This document shows, in pieces, positions 31,162 to 40,872 of a stretch of DNA of 64,000 nucleotides (the stretch's first letter is position 1; each line of letters starts with the position of its first letter). The DNA is taken from NCBI RefSeq assembly GCF_000423325.1, contig NZ_AUHT01000006.1, positions 124,001 to 188,000 of the forward strand, in the 5' to 3' direction. Below the pieces are notes generated by a model. The model saw only the letters and a program-made list of their open reading frames with translations. It was not told the origin of the DNA and made no database searches. The translations under genes were made by a program, and so were the position numbers. This stretch comes from Lysobacter defluvii IMMIB APB-9 = DSM 18482 (GTDB lineage: Bacteria; Pseudomonadota; Gammaproteobacteria; Xanthomonadales; Xanthomonadaceae).

Positions 31162-34107
31162 ATGGATCGACGTTGGATGAGGGGAATGGAGGGGAAACCC
31201 GGCAGGCCCATGGCGCCGGGCGAGGTTGGGGCCTCGCTTGCGAAGCGGCTGCAGGACGCCTTGCCATCCGGCTCGCACATCGCCGTGTGCTGGCTGGATG
31301 GGGGCGCGCGCGAGGTCGTGGCCAGCGAGGGCGCCCCGGCTCCGCTCGCCGCGCTGGCTGGCGGCGTGCTCGACGATCCTTCCAGCCTGGCGGCCGTGGA
31401 GGCCGACCCGGGGCGGATGGCGCTGCACTGGCAGGGGCCCGGGGACTCCGCGGTCGCCGTGGTGGCCGAGACGCAGGCCGCGCTGGATCCCGCCGCCCAA
31501 CACGCCTGGCGTGTCCTGGGCACCGGCATGCTGGAGGACGCGGCCGGGCTGCACCGCCTGCGGCTGCGCGTCCGCGCGCTGGAGAAGTCCGAGCGCCTGC
31601 AACAGGCGCTGTACGGGATCGCGGACCTGGCCGGGTCCGACCTGGAGCTGGAAGAGATGCTCGAGCGCATCCACCAGGTCGTGGCCGGGCTGATGTATGC
31701 CGAGAACTTCTACATCGCCCTGTACGACGACGTGGAGGACTCGTACCGCTTCCTGTACTTCGCCGACCGGATCGATCCGTTCATCGCTGATCCGGACTAC
31801 GTGATCCGCGGCGCCGACAACCCGAACAGCCTGACCCTGGCGCTGTTGCGCCGGGGCGAGCCGGCGCAGGGCCCGGCCGCGCTCGTGCGCGAGCAGCTCG
31901 GAGTGCCGGCCGACGCAGCGAACGGCCCCGACAGCCACGACTGGCTGGGCGTGCCGATGCGCCGGGACGAGCGGGTCTGCGGCGCGGTCGTGGTGCAGAG
32001 CTACGACCGGGCCGACAGCTACGGCCCGGAGGAGCGCGCGCTGCTCGCCTTCGTCGCCCAGCACATCCTGACCGCGCTGGACCGCCACCAGGCGCGCGAG
32101 GAGCTCGAGCGCCGGGTCGAGGAGCGTACCCAGGCCTTGCAGCAGAGCAACCGCGACCTGCAGGCGGAGATCGTCGAGCGCCAGCGCGGCGAGCGCCTGC
32201 AACGCGCGCTGTTCCGCATCGCCGAGCTCTCGATCACTTCCGAGACGCTGGAGCGCTTCTACGCCCAGGTGCACGACGTCGTCGGCGAGCTCCTGTACGC
32301 GCGCAACTTCTACATCGCCGTGCGTTCGCAGGACGGCGAGCACCTGGAGTTCCCGTATTCGATCGACGAGCGCGATGCGCGCCGCGATTCGCGCCGGCTG
32401 GGCGCCGGCATGACCGAGTACGTGCTGTCCACGGGTGCGCCGATCCTGGCCGACCGGCGCAGGATCCAGGAGCTCGAGGACGCCGGCCTGGTCCGCAGCC
32501 ATGGCACGCTGTCCCATTGCTGGCTGGGCGTGCCGCTCTACCGCGAGGAGGCCGTGGTGGGCGTGATCGCGGTGCAGAGCTATTCCCCGGCGATCAGCTT
32601 CACCCGCCGCGACCAGGAGCTGCTGACCTTCGTCGCCCACCACATCGGCATCGGGCTGATGCGCAAGCAGTCCCAGGACCGCCTGGTCGCCGCGCACGCC
32701 AAGCTGGAGCACCGGGTGGAGGAGCGCACCGGCGAGCTGGCGCGCGCGAATGCCGAGCTGCTCGAGCAGATCGGCGAGCGCCTGCGCGCCGAGCAGCGCC
32801 TGACCCACCAGGCCCGCCACGACGCCCTGACCGGCCTGCCCAATCGCCAGCAACTGCTGGACCGGCTGACCGAGGCGATCACCGTGGCGCGCAGCGCCCG
32901 CCTGGCCGCGGGTGGCAAGCCGGCACCCGGCTTCGCGGTCCTGTTCCTGGACCTGGACCGCTTCAAGCTGGTCAACGACAGCGTCGGCCACTCCGCCGGC
33001 GACGAGCTGCTGGTCGAGGCCGGCCGCCGCATCGTCGGCGCGATGCGTGAGGGGGACACCGTGGCGCGCCTGGGCGGGGACGAGTTCGCCATCCTGGTCG
33101 AGGGCATCGACGGGCTGGAGATGGCCGAGGAACTCGCGCAGCGCGTACTGATCGCGCTGGGCCGGCCGTGCTGGGTCGCGGGCCGCGAGGTATTCCCCTC
33201 CGCGAGCCTCGGCATCGCCATGTGGCATCCGCGCTACCGCAGCGGGGCCGAGCTCCTGCGCGACGCGGACGCCGCCATGTACCGGGCCAAGGCGGCCGGG
33301 CGCGACCGCTGTGCGGTGTTCGACGAGGACATGCGCGAGGAGGCGATGCGCATCCTCGACCTGGAGGCCGACCTGCGCCGGGCGATCAACTCCGACAGCT
33401 TCGTGCCCTTCTACCAGCCGATCGTGCGCCTGTCCGACGGCGAGGTGATCGGCCACGAGGCCCTGCTGCGCTGGCGCCACCCGACCCGCGGCCTGCTGAG
33501 CCCGGGCGAGTTCATCGGCCTGGGCGAGGACAGCGGCCTGATCGAGGAAGTGGACTGGCTGATGTACGCGCAGGTGATCAGCCGCCTGTCCACCGTCGGC
33601 ACCGGCTACATCTCGGTCAACGTCTCGCCCCGTCACTTCCGCTCACCGGACTTCGCCGACCGCCTGCTGCGGCTGGTGCATACGGCGGGCGCCGATCCCT
33701 CCAGGCTGCGCATCGAGATCACCGAGGTCGCGCTGCTGGACGACGCGCCGCGGGCGGTGCATACCCTGTCGGTGCTGCGCGAGCACGGGGTCATGGCGCA
33801 GCTCGACGACTTCGGCACCGGCTACTCGGCGCTGTCCTACCTGCACCGGTTCCCGATCGAGTGCCTGAAGATCGACCAGAGCTTCGTGGCCGGACTGATC
33901 GGCCCCAACCGCCACGAGAGCATCGCGGTGGTCCGGGCGATCCAGGCATTGGCGGGCACGCTGGGCATCCATACCGTGGGCGAGGGCGTCGAGACGCCGG
34001 AGCAGCTCGAGGCCCTTCTCGAACTGGGCTGCGGCTACGGCCAGGGCTACCTGCTGGGCCGGCCGGCGGAGGCGATGGCCTCCAGGGCGGACGCGGTCAG
34101 CGCGTGA
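31162..34107 (+). CDS. GAF-GAF-GGDEF-EAL cyclic-di-GMP signalling protein
   Basis: A 981-residue cytoplasmic protein. There are two GAF domains (about 150-310 and 345-505) joined by coiled coils (ELERRVEERTQALQQ and a second copy LEHRVEERTGELARANAELL), then GGDEF (about 545-710) with intact RLGGDEF (636-642), and EAL (about 725-975) with intact HEALLRW (765-771), SVNVSP, EITE, DDFGTGYS and GEGVE. It could make or degrade c-di-GMP. The first 130 residues have no clear fold. A TATGCT box lies at 31144-31149. It overlaps the convergent aldehyde dehydrogenase gene by 11 nt. Confidence 0.9.
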   Translation: MDRRWMRGMEGKPGRPMAPGEVGASLAKRLQDALPSGSHIAVCWLDGGAREVVASEGAPAPLAALAGGVLDDPSSLAAVEADPGRMALHWQGPGDSAVAVVAETQAALDPAAQHAWRVLGTGMLEDAAGLHRLRLRVRALEKSERLQQALYGIADLAGSDLELEEMLERIHQVVAGLMYAENFYIALYDDVEDSYRFLYFADRIDPFIADPDYVIRGADNPNSLTLALLRRGEPAQGPAALVREQLGVPADAANGPDSHDWLGVPMRRDERVCGAVVVQSYDRADSYGPEERALLAFVAQHILTALDRHQAREELERRVEERTQALQQSNRDLQAEIVERQRGERLQRALFRIAELSITSETLERFYAQVHDVVGELLYARNFYIAVRSQDGEHLEFPYSIDERDARRDSRRLGAGMTEYVLSTGAPILADRRRIQELEDAGLVRSHGTLSHCWLGVPLYREEAVVGVIAVQSYSPAISFTRRDQELLTFVAHHIGIGLMRKQSQDRLVAAHAKLEHRVEERTGELARANAELLEQIGERLRAEQRLTHQARHDALTGLPNRQQLLDRLTEAITVARSARLAAGGKPAPGFAVLFLDLDRFKLVNDSVGHSAGDELLVEAGRRIVGAMREGDTVARLGGDEFAILVEGIDGLEMAEELAQRVLIALGRPCWVAGREVFPSASLGIAMWHPRYRSGAELLRDADAAMYRAKAAGRDRCAVFDEDMREEAMRILDLEADLRRAINSDSFVPFYQPIVRLSDGEVIGHEALLRWRHPTRGLLSPGEFIGLGEDSGLIEEVDWLMYAQVISRLSTVGTGYISVNVSPRHFRSPDFADRLLRLVHTAGADPSRLRIEITEVALLDDAPRAVHTLSVLREHGVMAQLDDFGTGYSALSYLHRFPIECLKIDQSFVAGLIGPNRHESIAVVRAIQALAGTLGIHTVGEGVETPEQLEALLELGCGYGQGYLLGRPAEAMASRADAVSA

Positions 34108-35539
34108 GGTCCCGGATCACCAGCAGCCTCGGCTCGGTCATGTCCTCGATCGCGCTGCGCACGCCCTCGCGGCCCAGGCCGGATGCCTTGACGCCGCCGT
34201 AGGGCATGTTGTCGACGCGGAAGCTGGGCACGTCGCCGACCACCACGCCGCCGACTTCCAGCGTGTCCCACGCCCGCATGGCGTGGTCCAGACTGCCGGT
34301 GAACACGCCGGCCTGCAGGCCGAAGCGGCTGTCGTTGACCCGCGCCAGGGCGTCGTCGAAGTCGTCGAACGGCTCCATCAGCGCGACCGGGCCGAACACT
34401 TCGTCGCGGTAGAGTCGGGCGTCGCGGGGGACGCCCTCGAGCAGGCCGGGGGTGAGCAGGTTGCCGTCCCGCCGGGGGCGCACGATCGCGGTGGCGCCGC
34501 CGTCCAGGGCCTCGGCCACCCATTCCTCCACGCGGCACGCGGCGTCCTCGTCGATCATCGGCCCGATGAAGGTCTCCTCCCGGTGCGGATCCCCGGCCAC
34601 GAGCTTGTCGACGGCGGCGCCCAGGCGCTCCCGAAGCTCCCCGTAGACGGAGGAGTGGGCCAGGATCCGCTGCACGCTGATGCAACTCTGGCCGGACTGG
34701 TAGTAGGCGCCGCTGACCAGGCGCGAGACCACGTCGTCGAGGCCGCGCCCCGGGTCGGCGTCGACGATGCAGGCCGCGTTGCCTCCCAGCTCCAGCACCA
34801 CCTTCTTGCGGCCGGCGCGCGACTTGAGCTCCCAGCCGACCTCGCCGCCGGTGAAGCTGAAGAGCGCGATCCGCTCGTCTTCCACCAGCGCCGCCGCGTC
34901 CTCGTTGGAACACGGCAGGATCGAGAACGCGCCGGGGGGCAGGTCGGTTTCCGCGAGCACCTCGCCGATGATCAGCGCGCCCAGCGGCGTCTTGGCTGCC
35001 GGCTTGAGCACGAACGGGGAGCCCGCCGCGATCGCCGGGGCGACCTTGTGCGCGACCAGGTTGAGCGGGAAGTTGAAAGGGGTGATGAAACTGCACACGC
35101 CCACGGGCACGCGGCGGGTCATGCCGCGATAGCCGCGGGTGCGCTCCGACAGCTGCAGTTCGAGCACCTCGCCCCCGATCCGCGTTGCCTCGCCGGCGGC
35201 GATGCGGAAGGTGTCGACCAGGCGGTCCACCTCGCCGCGCGCATCCCGGATCGGCTTGCCGGCCTCGACGCACAGCGCGTGGGCAAGCTCCTCACGGCGC
35301 TCGGTGAAACGGGCGGCGCAGTGCTCGAGCACGTCGCGGCGTGCATCCGGCGGGAATGCCGCCATGGCCGGCCGGGCGTCCCATGCGGCGCTGATGGCCT
35401 GGTCCACGGCGTCCGCATCCGCGAATGCGACGCGCGCGGCGCACTCGCCGGTGAACTTGTCGCGGACCTCCAGTGTCGTGGAGGAAGGGCGGGGTAGACC
35501 CGCAATGTAGTAAGGCCAGTCGTTTCGCAAGGGAGCCAT
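34097..35539 (-). CDS. NAD(P)-dependent aldehyde dehydrogenase
   Basis: A 480-residue ALDH superfamily enzyme that oxidises an aldehyde to the acid. PVGVCSFITPFNFPLNLVAH and FVLKPAAKTPLGA form the cofactor site; the general base Glu lies in VVLELGGN and the catalytic C286 in YQSGQSCISVQR. EVFGPVALMEPFDD is typical. It resembles the phosphonoacetaldehyde/succinate-semialdehyde branch, but the substrate cannot be fixed. No metabolic partner adjoins it. A long AT-richer gap follows on the other side. Confidence 0.88.
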   Translation of the reverse strand: MAPLRNDWPYYIAGLPRPSSTTLEVRDKFTGECAARVAFADADAVDQAISAAWDARPAMAAFPPDARRDVLEHCAARFTERREELAHALCVEAGKPIRDARGEVDRLVDTFRIAAGEATRIGGEVLELQLSERTRGYRGMTRRVPVGVCSFITPFNFPLNLVAHKVAPAIAAGSPFVLKPAAKTPLGALIIGEVLAETDLPPGAFSILPCSNEDAAALVEDERIALFSFTGGEVGWELKSRAGRKKVVLELGGNAACIVDADPGRGLDDVVSRLVSGAYYQSGQSCISVQRILAHSSVYGELRERLGAAVDKLVAGDPHREETFIGPMIDEDAACRVEEWVAEALDGGATAIVRPRRDGNLLTPGLLEGVPRDARLYRDEVFGPVALMEPFDDFDDALARVNDSRFGLQAGVFTGSLDHAMRAWDTLEVGGVVVGDVPSFRVDNMPYGGVKASGLGREGVRSAIEDMTEPRLLVIRDLTR

Positions 35540-35742
35540 GGGGGAGGGTCCTTCGAAGGATGCCGACAGTCTGGCAGGGCCGTCGTCCGCGGATGGTCAT
35601 CGCCTATTCAGGTTGTTCCAGGTCACGAATTCGACAATTTCCGTTGATGTTCTGTTAACGTTCAGTGAGGTGCCGGCCCGCACGCGCAACGTCATCGGCA
35701 CCGGCCAAAGCCAGACAAAAGCCCTCAAGGAGTCCGTACGGG
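35540..35742. other. Divergent intergenic region before the S9 peptidase
   Basis: 203 bp. Bases 35627-35670 are distinctly AT-richer than the genome (AATTCGACAATTTCC, then TTGATGTTCTGTTAACG). A promoter for the peptidase is likely here, but no pair of hexamers stands out; the best is TTCGAC, 17 nt, TGTTAA. Confidence 0.35.
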
Positions 35743-37770
35743 ATGAAGAAACCCCTTGTCCGCCGCGCGCTGCAAGCGTGTGGACTGATGATGCTTGCAG
35801 GCGTGGCCGGTGCGGCCGAGCCGATCGCCATCGAAGACATCGCAAAGGTACCGGACCTCCAGTCCCCGTCGCTGAGTGCCGACGGCAAGCACCTCGCGGC
35901 CATCATCGCGCTGCCCGGCAGCGACAACCGGGAAACGGCGCTGGCGACCTGGGACGTCGAAGACCTCGACGCCGGGCCGACGATCACCCCCTCGGGCGAC
36001 CGCATGAAGTTCATCTACGCGAGCGCGCTGAAGGCCGGGAAGCTGCTCGTGCTCGGCCGCCAGGAGTGGACCGGCCAGCTGGGTGGCTGCGGAGAGGGCA
36101 GCGTTTCCGGCGCGACCAAGACCTTCGTCACCAAGACGTACCTGACCGACTCCAGCCACGATGACTTCAAAGAGGCATTCGCCGACAACACGCGCAAGCT
36201 CGGCATCAGCCAGCAGACGCAGCGTTGCCTCGAGCTCGCCGGTACCTCCGAGCTGGTCCACGACCTGCCGCTGGATCCCGAGCGCGTCATCATCGCCCAG
36301 CTGAACGAGCTCAGCTTTTCCTCCAACTACTACCTGTACAACCTCCGCACCGGCGAGACCGAGCTGCTGTTCCGCGGGGGCGGGCGCGCGAACCCGGCGC
36401 TGTTCGACCCCCGTACGGGCGAACTGGTTGTCCGTACCCAGATCGAGTCCGCCGGCGCCGACGAATACGAGATCCAGGTACAGGTCCGGAACCCCGACAC
36501 GGGCGCCTTCGAGAAGCACGATCCCCTCACGAGCCGGCTGAGCGAGCGCCACACGGTGGCCATCAGCGGGGTCGACGAGCAGTCCGGGAAAATGTACGTG
36601 CTGACCGACCGGTTCTCGGACCGCGTCCAGGCGCGGATGTACGACCCGCGGACCCGCACGTTCGACGACGAGCCGCTGGTGGCGCATCCCGAGTTCGACA
36701 TCGGCAGCGTGATCCTCGGCTCGCAACCGTCCAACTTCAACCGCGTGCTTGGGTTCACCGTGGCCGGCCCGGTGAACGAGCAGGTCTACGTCGATCCCGA
36801 GATGAAGGCCATCCACGACGGCCTCAAGTCGACGTTCGCGGGCATGAACGTCGGGATCATGGACTACACCGACGGCCTGTCGACGGTGCTGTTCAGCGTA
36901 TCCGACAACCGCCACGCACCGTCCTACCACCTCCTGTTCGACCGGACGCGCCTGGTCCCCCTGGGAGCTTCGCGGCCCTGGATCGACCCCGAGGCGATCG
37001 GCGAGCAGAAGTGGGTGACCTACACCGCCCGCGACGGCCGCACCATTCCCGCGTTGCTGGACCTCCCCGCCGGCTGGAAGCAGGGCGACCCCGCGCTCCC
37101 CGCGATCATCCACCCGCATGGAGGACCGTGGTCCCGCGACATGGGCGGCTGGGATGCTTCCGGCTGGGTCCCGTTCCTTACCTCGCGCGGCTACGCGGTG
37201 CTGCGCCCGCAGTACCGGGGTTCCTCCGGCCTGGGCCGCGACCTGTGGATCGCCGGCGATGCGCAGTGGGGCCTCGCCATGCAGGACGACAAGGACGACG
37301 GCGCCGCCTGGCTGGTCGAGCAGGGCATCGCGGATCCGGACCGGCTGGCGATCTTCGGCTACTCCTACGGCGGGTTCGCGGCGGCTGCCGCGGTGGTCCG
37401 CCCCGACTCCCCGTACCAGTGTGCGATTTCGGGGGCCCCGGTGACGGACCTTGGCCGGCTGGGCACCACCTGGAGCAGCAATCGCCTGCAAAGGATCATG
37501 CAGGGACGCACGGTCAAGGGGATGGACCCGATGCGGGAAACCGCGAAGGCCAACATCCCGGTCCTCCTGTACGTGGGCGACCGTGACGTGCGCACCCCGT
37601 CCTTCCACGCGAGGGACTTCTACAACGCGGTGCGCAATACCGTGCCCGCGAAGTTCGAGTTGATCCCGGACATGCCGCACAGCATGCCGTGGTACCCGAG
37701 GCACCAGGAGGCCACCTTGGGCCTGATCGAGGACTTCCTGGCCAACGACTGTGGCCCGGGCGGCCTGTAA
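35743..37770 (+). CDS. Secreted S9-family (prolyl oligopeptidase-like) serine peptidase
   Basis: A 675-residue exported peptidase. A signal peptide covers about residues 1-24 (MKKPLVRRALQACGLMMLAG, ending AGA-A). A beta-propeller lies about 30-410, and the alpha/beta hydrolase domain about 420-670, with nucleophile S541 in FGYSYGG, D615 in VGDRDVR and H646 in MPHSMPW. The oxyanion segment is IIHPHGGPWSRD. Three cysteine-containing loops lie in the propeller. It is immediately upstream of a TonB-dependent receptor, 90 nt apart, suggesting joint use of a peptide. The receptor also has its own promoter. Confidence 0.9.
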   Translation: MKKPLVRRALQACGLMMLAGVAGAAEPIAIEDIAKVPDLQSPSLSADGKHLAAIIALPGSDNRETALATWDVEDLDAGPTITPSGDRMKFIYASALKAGKLLVLGRQEWTGQLGGCGEGSVSGATKTFVTKTYLTDSSHDDFKEAFADNTRKLGISQQTQRCLELAGTSELVHDLPLDPERVIIAQLNELSFSSNYYLYNLRTGETELLFRGGGRANPALFDPRTGELVVRTQIESAGADEYEIQVQVRNPDTGAFEKHDPLTSRLSERHTVAISGVDEQSGKMYVLTDRFSDRVQARMYDPRTRTFDDEPLVAHPEFDIGSVILGSQPSNFNRVLGFTVAGPVNEQVYVDPEMKAIHDGLKSTFAGMNVGIMDYTDGLSTVLFSVSDNRHAPSYHLLFDRTRLVPLGASRPWIDPEAIGEQKWVTYTARDGRTIPALLDLPAGWKQGDPALPAIIHPHGGPWSRDMGGWDASGWVPFLTSRGYAVLRPQYRGSSGLGRDLWIAGDAQWGLAMQDDKDDGAAWLVEQGIADPDRLAIFGYSYGGFAAAAAVVRPDSPYQCAISGAPVTDLGRLGTTWSSNRLQRIMQGRTVKGMDPMRETAKANIPVLLYVGDRDVRTPSFHARDFYNAVRNTVPAKFELIPDMPHSMPWYPRHQEATLGLIEDFLANDCGPGGL

Positions 37771-37791
37771 CAGCCAACCCGGTCACATTCT

Positions 37792-37821
37792 TTGCAACCC
37801 GCTGGACGGTATATCTACAAT
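37792..37821 (+). promoter_or_regulatory. Promoter of the TonB-dependent receptor gene
   Basis: TTGCAA (37792-37797), an 18-nt spacer and TACAAT (37816-37821) in a locally AT-rich stretch. The message would start near 37828 and leave a leader of about 33 nt with an AGGGGA ribosome-binding site before the ATG at 37861. Confidence 0.65.
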
Positions 37822-37860
37822 TTATTAACCGCAGCGTAACGAAACAGCAGGGGATATTAG

Positions 37861-40776
37861 ATGTCGAATCGAAACAGCAAGTTCCGGCGCGTGCCGCTTA
37901 CCGCCGCGGTGATCGCGTGCCTGTACACCGGTGCCGCGTTCGCGCAGGACACCACCGCCGCGCCGGCCGAAGAGGACCAGCAGACCGAGGCCGATGCCGT
38001 CCAGCTGGACAAGATCACGGTCACCGGTTCGCTGCTGCGCCGTACCGAGTACGAAACCACCTCGCCGATCCAGGTCATCACCGCCGACACCAACATCTCG
38101 ATGGGACAGGTCAACGCGGCCGAGTTCCTGCAGAAGTCGAGCGTCGCGGCAGGTTCGACCCAGATCAACCACCAGTTCGGCGGGTTCGTGGTCGAGGGCG
38201 GCACCGGCGTGCAGACCCTGTCGCTGCGCGGCATGGGTGCGAACCGCACCCTGGTGCTGCTGGACGGGCAGCGTCCCGGCCCCGCAGGCACCCGCGGCCA
38301 GGTCGGCGCGTTCGACCTGAACGTGCTTCCGACTTCGATCATCCAGCGCGCCGAGATCGTGAAGGACGGCTCGTCGTCCATCTACGGCTCCGACGCCGTC
38401 GCCGGCGTGGTCAACATCATCACCCGCAAGAACGTCGACCGCCCGGAACTGACCTTCAACATGCGCGCCCCCCTCGACGGTGGCGGCGAGGTCTACAGCG
38501 TGTCGGGCGCCAACGGCTGGGACTTCGACAACGGCAGCGTCGTGCTGGCCGGTGAGTGGTACGTGCACGAGGCGCTGAAGCTGGGCGACCGCGACTTCCT
38601 GCGCTGCGGGCAGGACATGGCATGGGACGAGAATGGCAACCGGCTCGATCGCGAGGATCGTTCGATCATCGGCGGCACCAGCCTGGGTGGCTGCTCCACC
38701 GGGAACCTGTACGCAAACACCGTGATCGACGCCGGCTACGGCACCCGCTACATCCCTTCGCCGGACGGGAGCACCGTCGGGATGATTCCCGGCTACCGCC
38801 CGCGTTACAGCGGTCGCTACGACGTCGATGGCGCCGCCTGGTACGAGGACCAGCTGAACTTCCCGTTCTCCGACCAGGAGAACATCATCGATCGCCAGGA
38901 GATCATGAGCGTCTATGCCGCGACCGACTTCGGCTTCGACGCGTTCAACTGGAAGACCCAGTGGCTGGTGAACCGCCGCGAGACCGAGAACCGCGGGTTC
39001 CGCCAGTTCTTCCCGCTGATCGGCGGCGCGACTGCGGTCATTCCGGCCTACCAGTACGCGAACTCGCCGGAGTTCTCCGCCCCGGTCGAGTCGGGCATCG
39101 CGCAGCCGGTCATGCCGTTCCGTTCCGACACGGACGTCACGGTCGACTACTTCTACGGCGCCACCAAGCTGGACGGGCTTTTCAACTCGACCGACACCTG
39201 GGCCTGGGAAGTCAATGCCAACTACTCGCGCTCCGAGGGCGAGTACAGCAACCTCGGCATCGTCGCCAGCCGCACCGGTGATTGGCAGTACTCCGATACC
39301 GCCCCGACCCTGGACTACTTCGACCCGGGCTTCCTGAGCGGCGAGCGGATGGACGAACTGGTCGCTGCGCTGGGCGAGTGGCACACCGGCGAGACCGTGT
39401 ACGACCAGGCGGTCCTGAACGCCTTCGCCACCGGCGAGCTGTTCCAGATGCCGGCCGGCGCGGTAGGCGCGGCCATCGGCGTCGAGTACCGCCGCTACAG
39501 CATCGACGACCAGCCCTCCGCGCTGTCGACCGGCGGTGACCTCTGGGGCTCCTCCTCCGCACAGCAGACCAAGGGCGACGACAGCGTCCGCGAGATCGTC
39601 GGCGAGATCGAGGTCCCGCTGCTGTCCGGCGTGACCGGCTTCGAATCGCTGACGGTCAACGGCTCGGCCCGTGTGTTCGAGTACGACTCCATCGACGGTT
39701 CGGACAACGTCTGGAAGCTGGGCATGAACTGGCAGATCAACCCGACCCTGCGCGTGCGTGCCACCAAGGGCACCTCGTTCCGGGCCCCGGGCCTGTACGA
39801 GCTGTACCTGGGCGACCAGACCGGCTTCCAGTCCCAGCTGGCGGTGGATCCGTGCATCCTGTGGGGTGAGAGCAACAACGACTTCCTGCGCGCGAACTGT
39901 GCCGCCATCGGTATTCCCGACGATTACAGCGCCGCCGGTTCCTCGTCGGCCACCGTGGTCTCGGGCGGTGGTGCGGGCGTGCTGGAGCCGGAAACCTCCA
40001 CCGCGTTCACCGCGGGCATCGTGTTCACGCCGTCCTTCGCGCCGGTCAGCGTCGCGGTTGACTACTTCGACTACGAGATCCGCGAGCAGATCGCGAACCT
40101 CACCGCAGGCGCGATCATCAGTGGCTGCTACGGGTCGGCGGTCTTCCCGAACAACTTCTGCGACCTGTTCGACCGGAACCCGGGCGACCACCCGACCGAC
40201 CCGTTCAAGATCGAGCAGATCCGCAGCCAGTACATCAACGTCAACCGCCAGAAGGTCCGCGGTTATGACCTGACGGTGAACTACGACGAGGACTTCTCGT
40301 TCGGCCGCCTGTCGGTGGAAGGCCAGGTGACCTACACCATCGAGGACATCGAGGAGCTGTTCGACACGGCCGAGGCCAGCGGCTATTCGTCCGCCGACCT
40401 GGTCGGGCGCATCGGCCGTCCGGAGCTGGTGGGCGCCCTGACCACCTCGCTGGAGCGCAACGACCTGACGTACATGTGGGGCGTCGACTACGTCGGTGGT
40501 ACCGAGAACCTGGACCTGGATCCGACGTACACCTACTTCGGCTACCAGAACGCGTACCGCGACATCTGGGCGGAGAGCCGCATCTACCACAGCGCCTCGG
40601 TGCGTTATGACCAGGGTGACTGGTCGCTGCTGGTGGGCGTGCGCAACCTGTTCGACAAGTCGCCGGCAGAAGTGTCCGACGGTGTTGCCACCCGCTACGG
40701 CAACATCCCGGCCTTCGCGACCCAGTACGACCTGTATGGCCGCACCGCGTTCGCGCGGGTGACCTTCAAGTTCTGA
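37861..40776 (+). CDS. TonB-dependent outer-membrane receptor
   Basis: A 971-residue outer-membrane transporter powered by TonB. A signal peptide covers about residues 1-28 (ending AFA-Q). The TonB box region is DKITVTGSLLRR. The plug (about 55-180) has VQTLSLRGMGANRTLVLLDG and SIYGSDAVAGVVNIITRK. The 22-strand barrel follows, ending with GRTAFARVTFKF, whose terminal Phe is the outer-membrane assembly signal. It is in the Oar/peptide-type branch common in Xanthomonadaceae rather than a siderophore receptor with Cys-rich loops. The ligand is unknown; the secreted peptidase upstream suggests a peptide. Confidence 0.92.
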   Translation: MSNRNSKFRRVPLTAAVIACLYTGAAFAQDTTAAPAEEDQQTEADAVQLDKITVTGSLLRRTEYETTSPIQVITADTNISMGQVNAAEFLQKSSVAAGSTQINHQFGGFVVEGGTGVQTLSLRGMGANRTLVLLDGQRPGPAGTRGQVGAFDLNVLPTSIIQRAEIVKDGSSSIYGSDAVAGVVNIITRKNVDRPELTFNMRAPLDGGGEVYSVSGANGWDFDNGSVVLAGEWYVHEALKLGDRDFLRCGQDMAWDENGNRLDREDRSIIGGTSLGGCSTGNLYANTVIDAGYGTRYIPSPDGSTVGMIPGYRPRYSGRYDVDGAAWYEDQLNFPFSDQENIIDRQEIMSVYAATDFGFDAFNWKTQWLVNRRETENRGFRQFFPLIGGATAVIPAYQYANSPEFSAPVESGIAQPVMPFRSDTDVTVDYFYGATKLDGLFNSTDTWAWEVNANYSRSEGEYSNLGIVASRTGDWQYSDTAPTLDYFDPGFLSGERMDELVAALGEWHTGETVYDQAVLNAFATGELFQMPAGAVGAAIGVEYRRYSIDDQPSALSTGGDLWGSSSAQQTKGDDSVREIVGEIEVPLLSGVTGFESLTVNGSARVFEYDSIDGSDNVWKLGMNWQINPTLRVRATKGTSFRAPGLYELYLGDQTGFQSQLAVDPCILWGESNNDFLRANCAAIGIPDDYSAAGSSSATVVSGGGAGVLEPETSTAFTAGIVFTPSFAPVSVAVDYFDYEIREQIANLTAGAIISGCYGSAVFPNNFCDLFDRNPGDHPTDPFKIEQIRSQYINVNRQKVRGYDLTVNYDEDFSFGRLSVEGQVTYTIEDIEELFDTAEASGYSSADLVGRIGRPELVGALTTSLERNDLTYMWGVDYVGGTENLDLDPTYTYFGYQNAYRDIWAESRIYHSASVRYDQGDWSLLVGVRNLFDKSPAEVSDGVATRYGNIPAFATQYDLYGRTAFARVTFKF

Positions 40777-40798
40777 CCGGTCGAAAGCAGTGGTAGTG

Positions 40799-40831
40799 GA
40801 AGGCGGCGCACCAGCGCCGCCTTCTTTTTTT
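40799..40831 (+). terminator. Rho-independent terminator after the TonB-dependent receptor gene
   Basis: A 10-bp perfect stem GAAGGCGGCG / CGCCGCCTTC with loop CACCAG, followed by seven T. The T-run is on the plus side only. Confidence 0.95.
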
Positions 40832-40872
40832 GTGCGCTCGGCGCACAGGCCGCATTGGGTTGCCTGGAGTCG

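Noticed and set aside
35743-40776. A lasso-peptide biosynthesis cluster around the S9 peptidase and TonB receptor
   Set aside because: No precursor peptide, asparagine-synthetase-like cyclase or leader protease is present nearby. Only the uptake/cleavage half could be argued, so it is kept as a hypothesis under findings.
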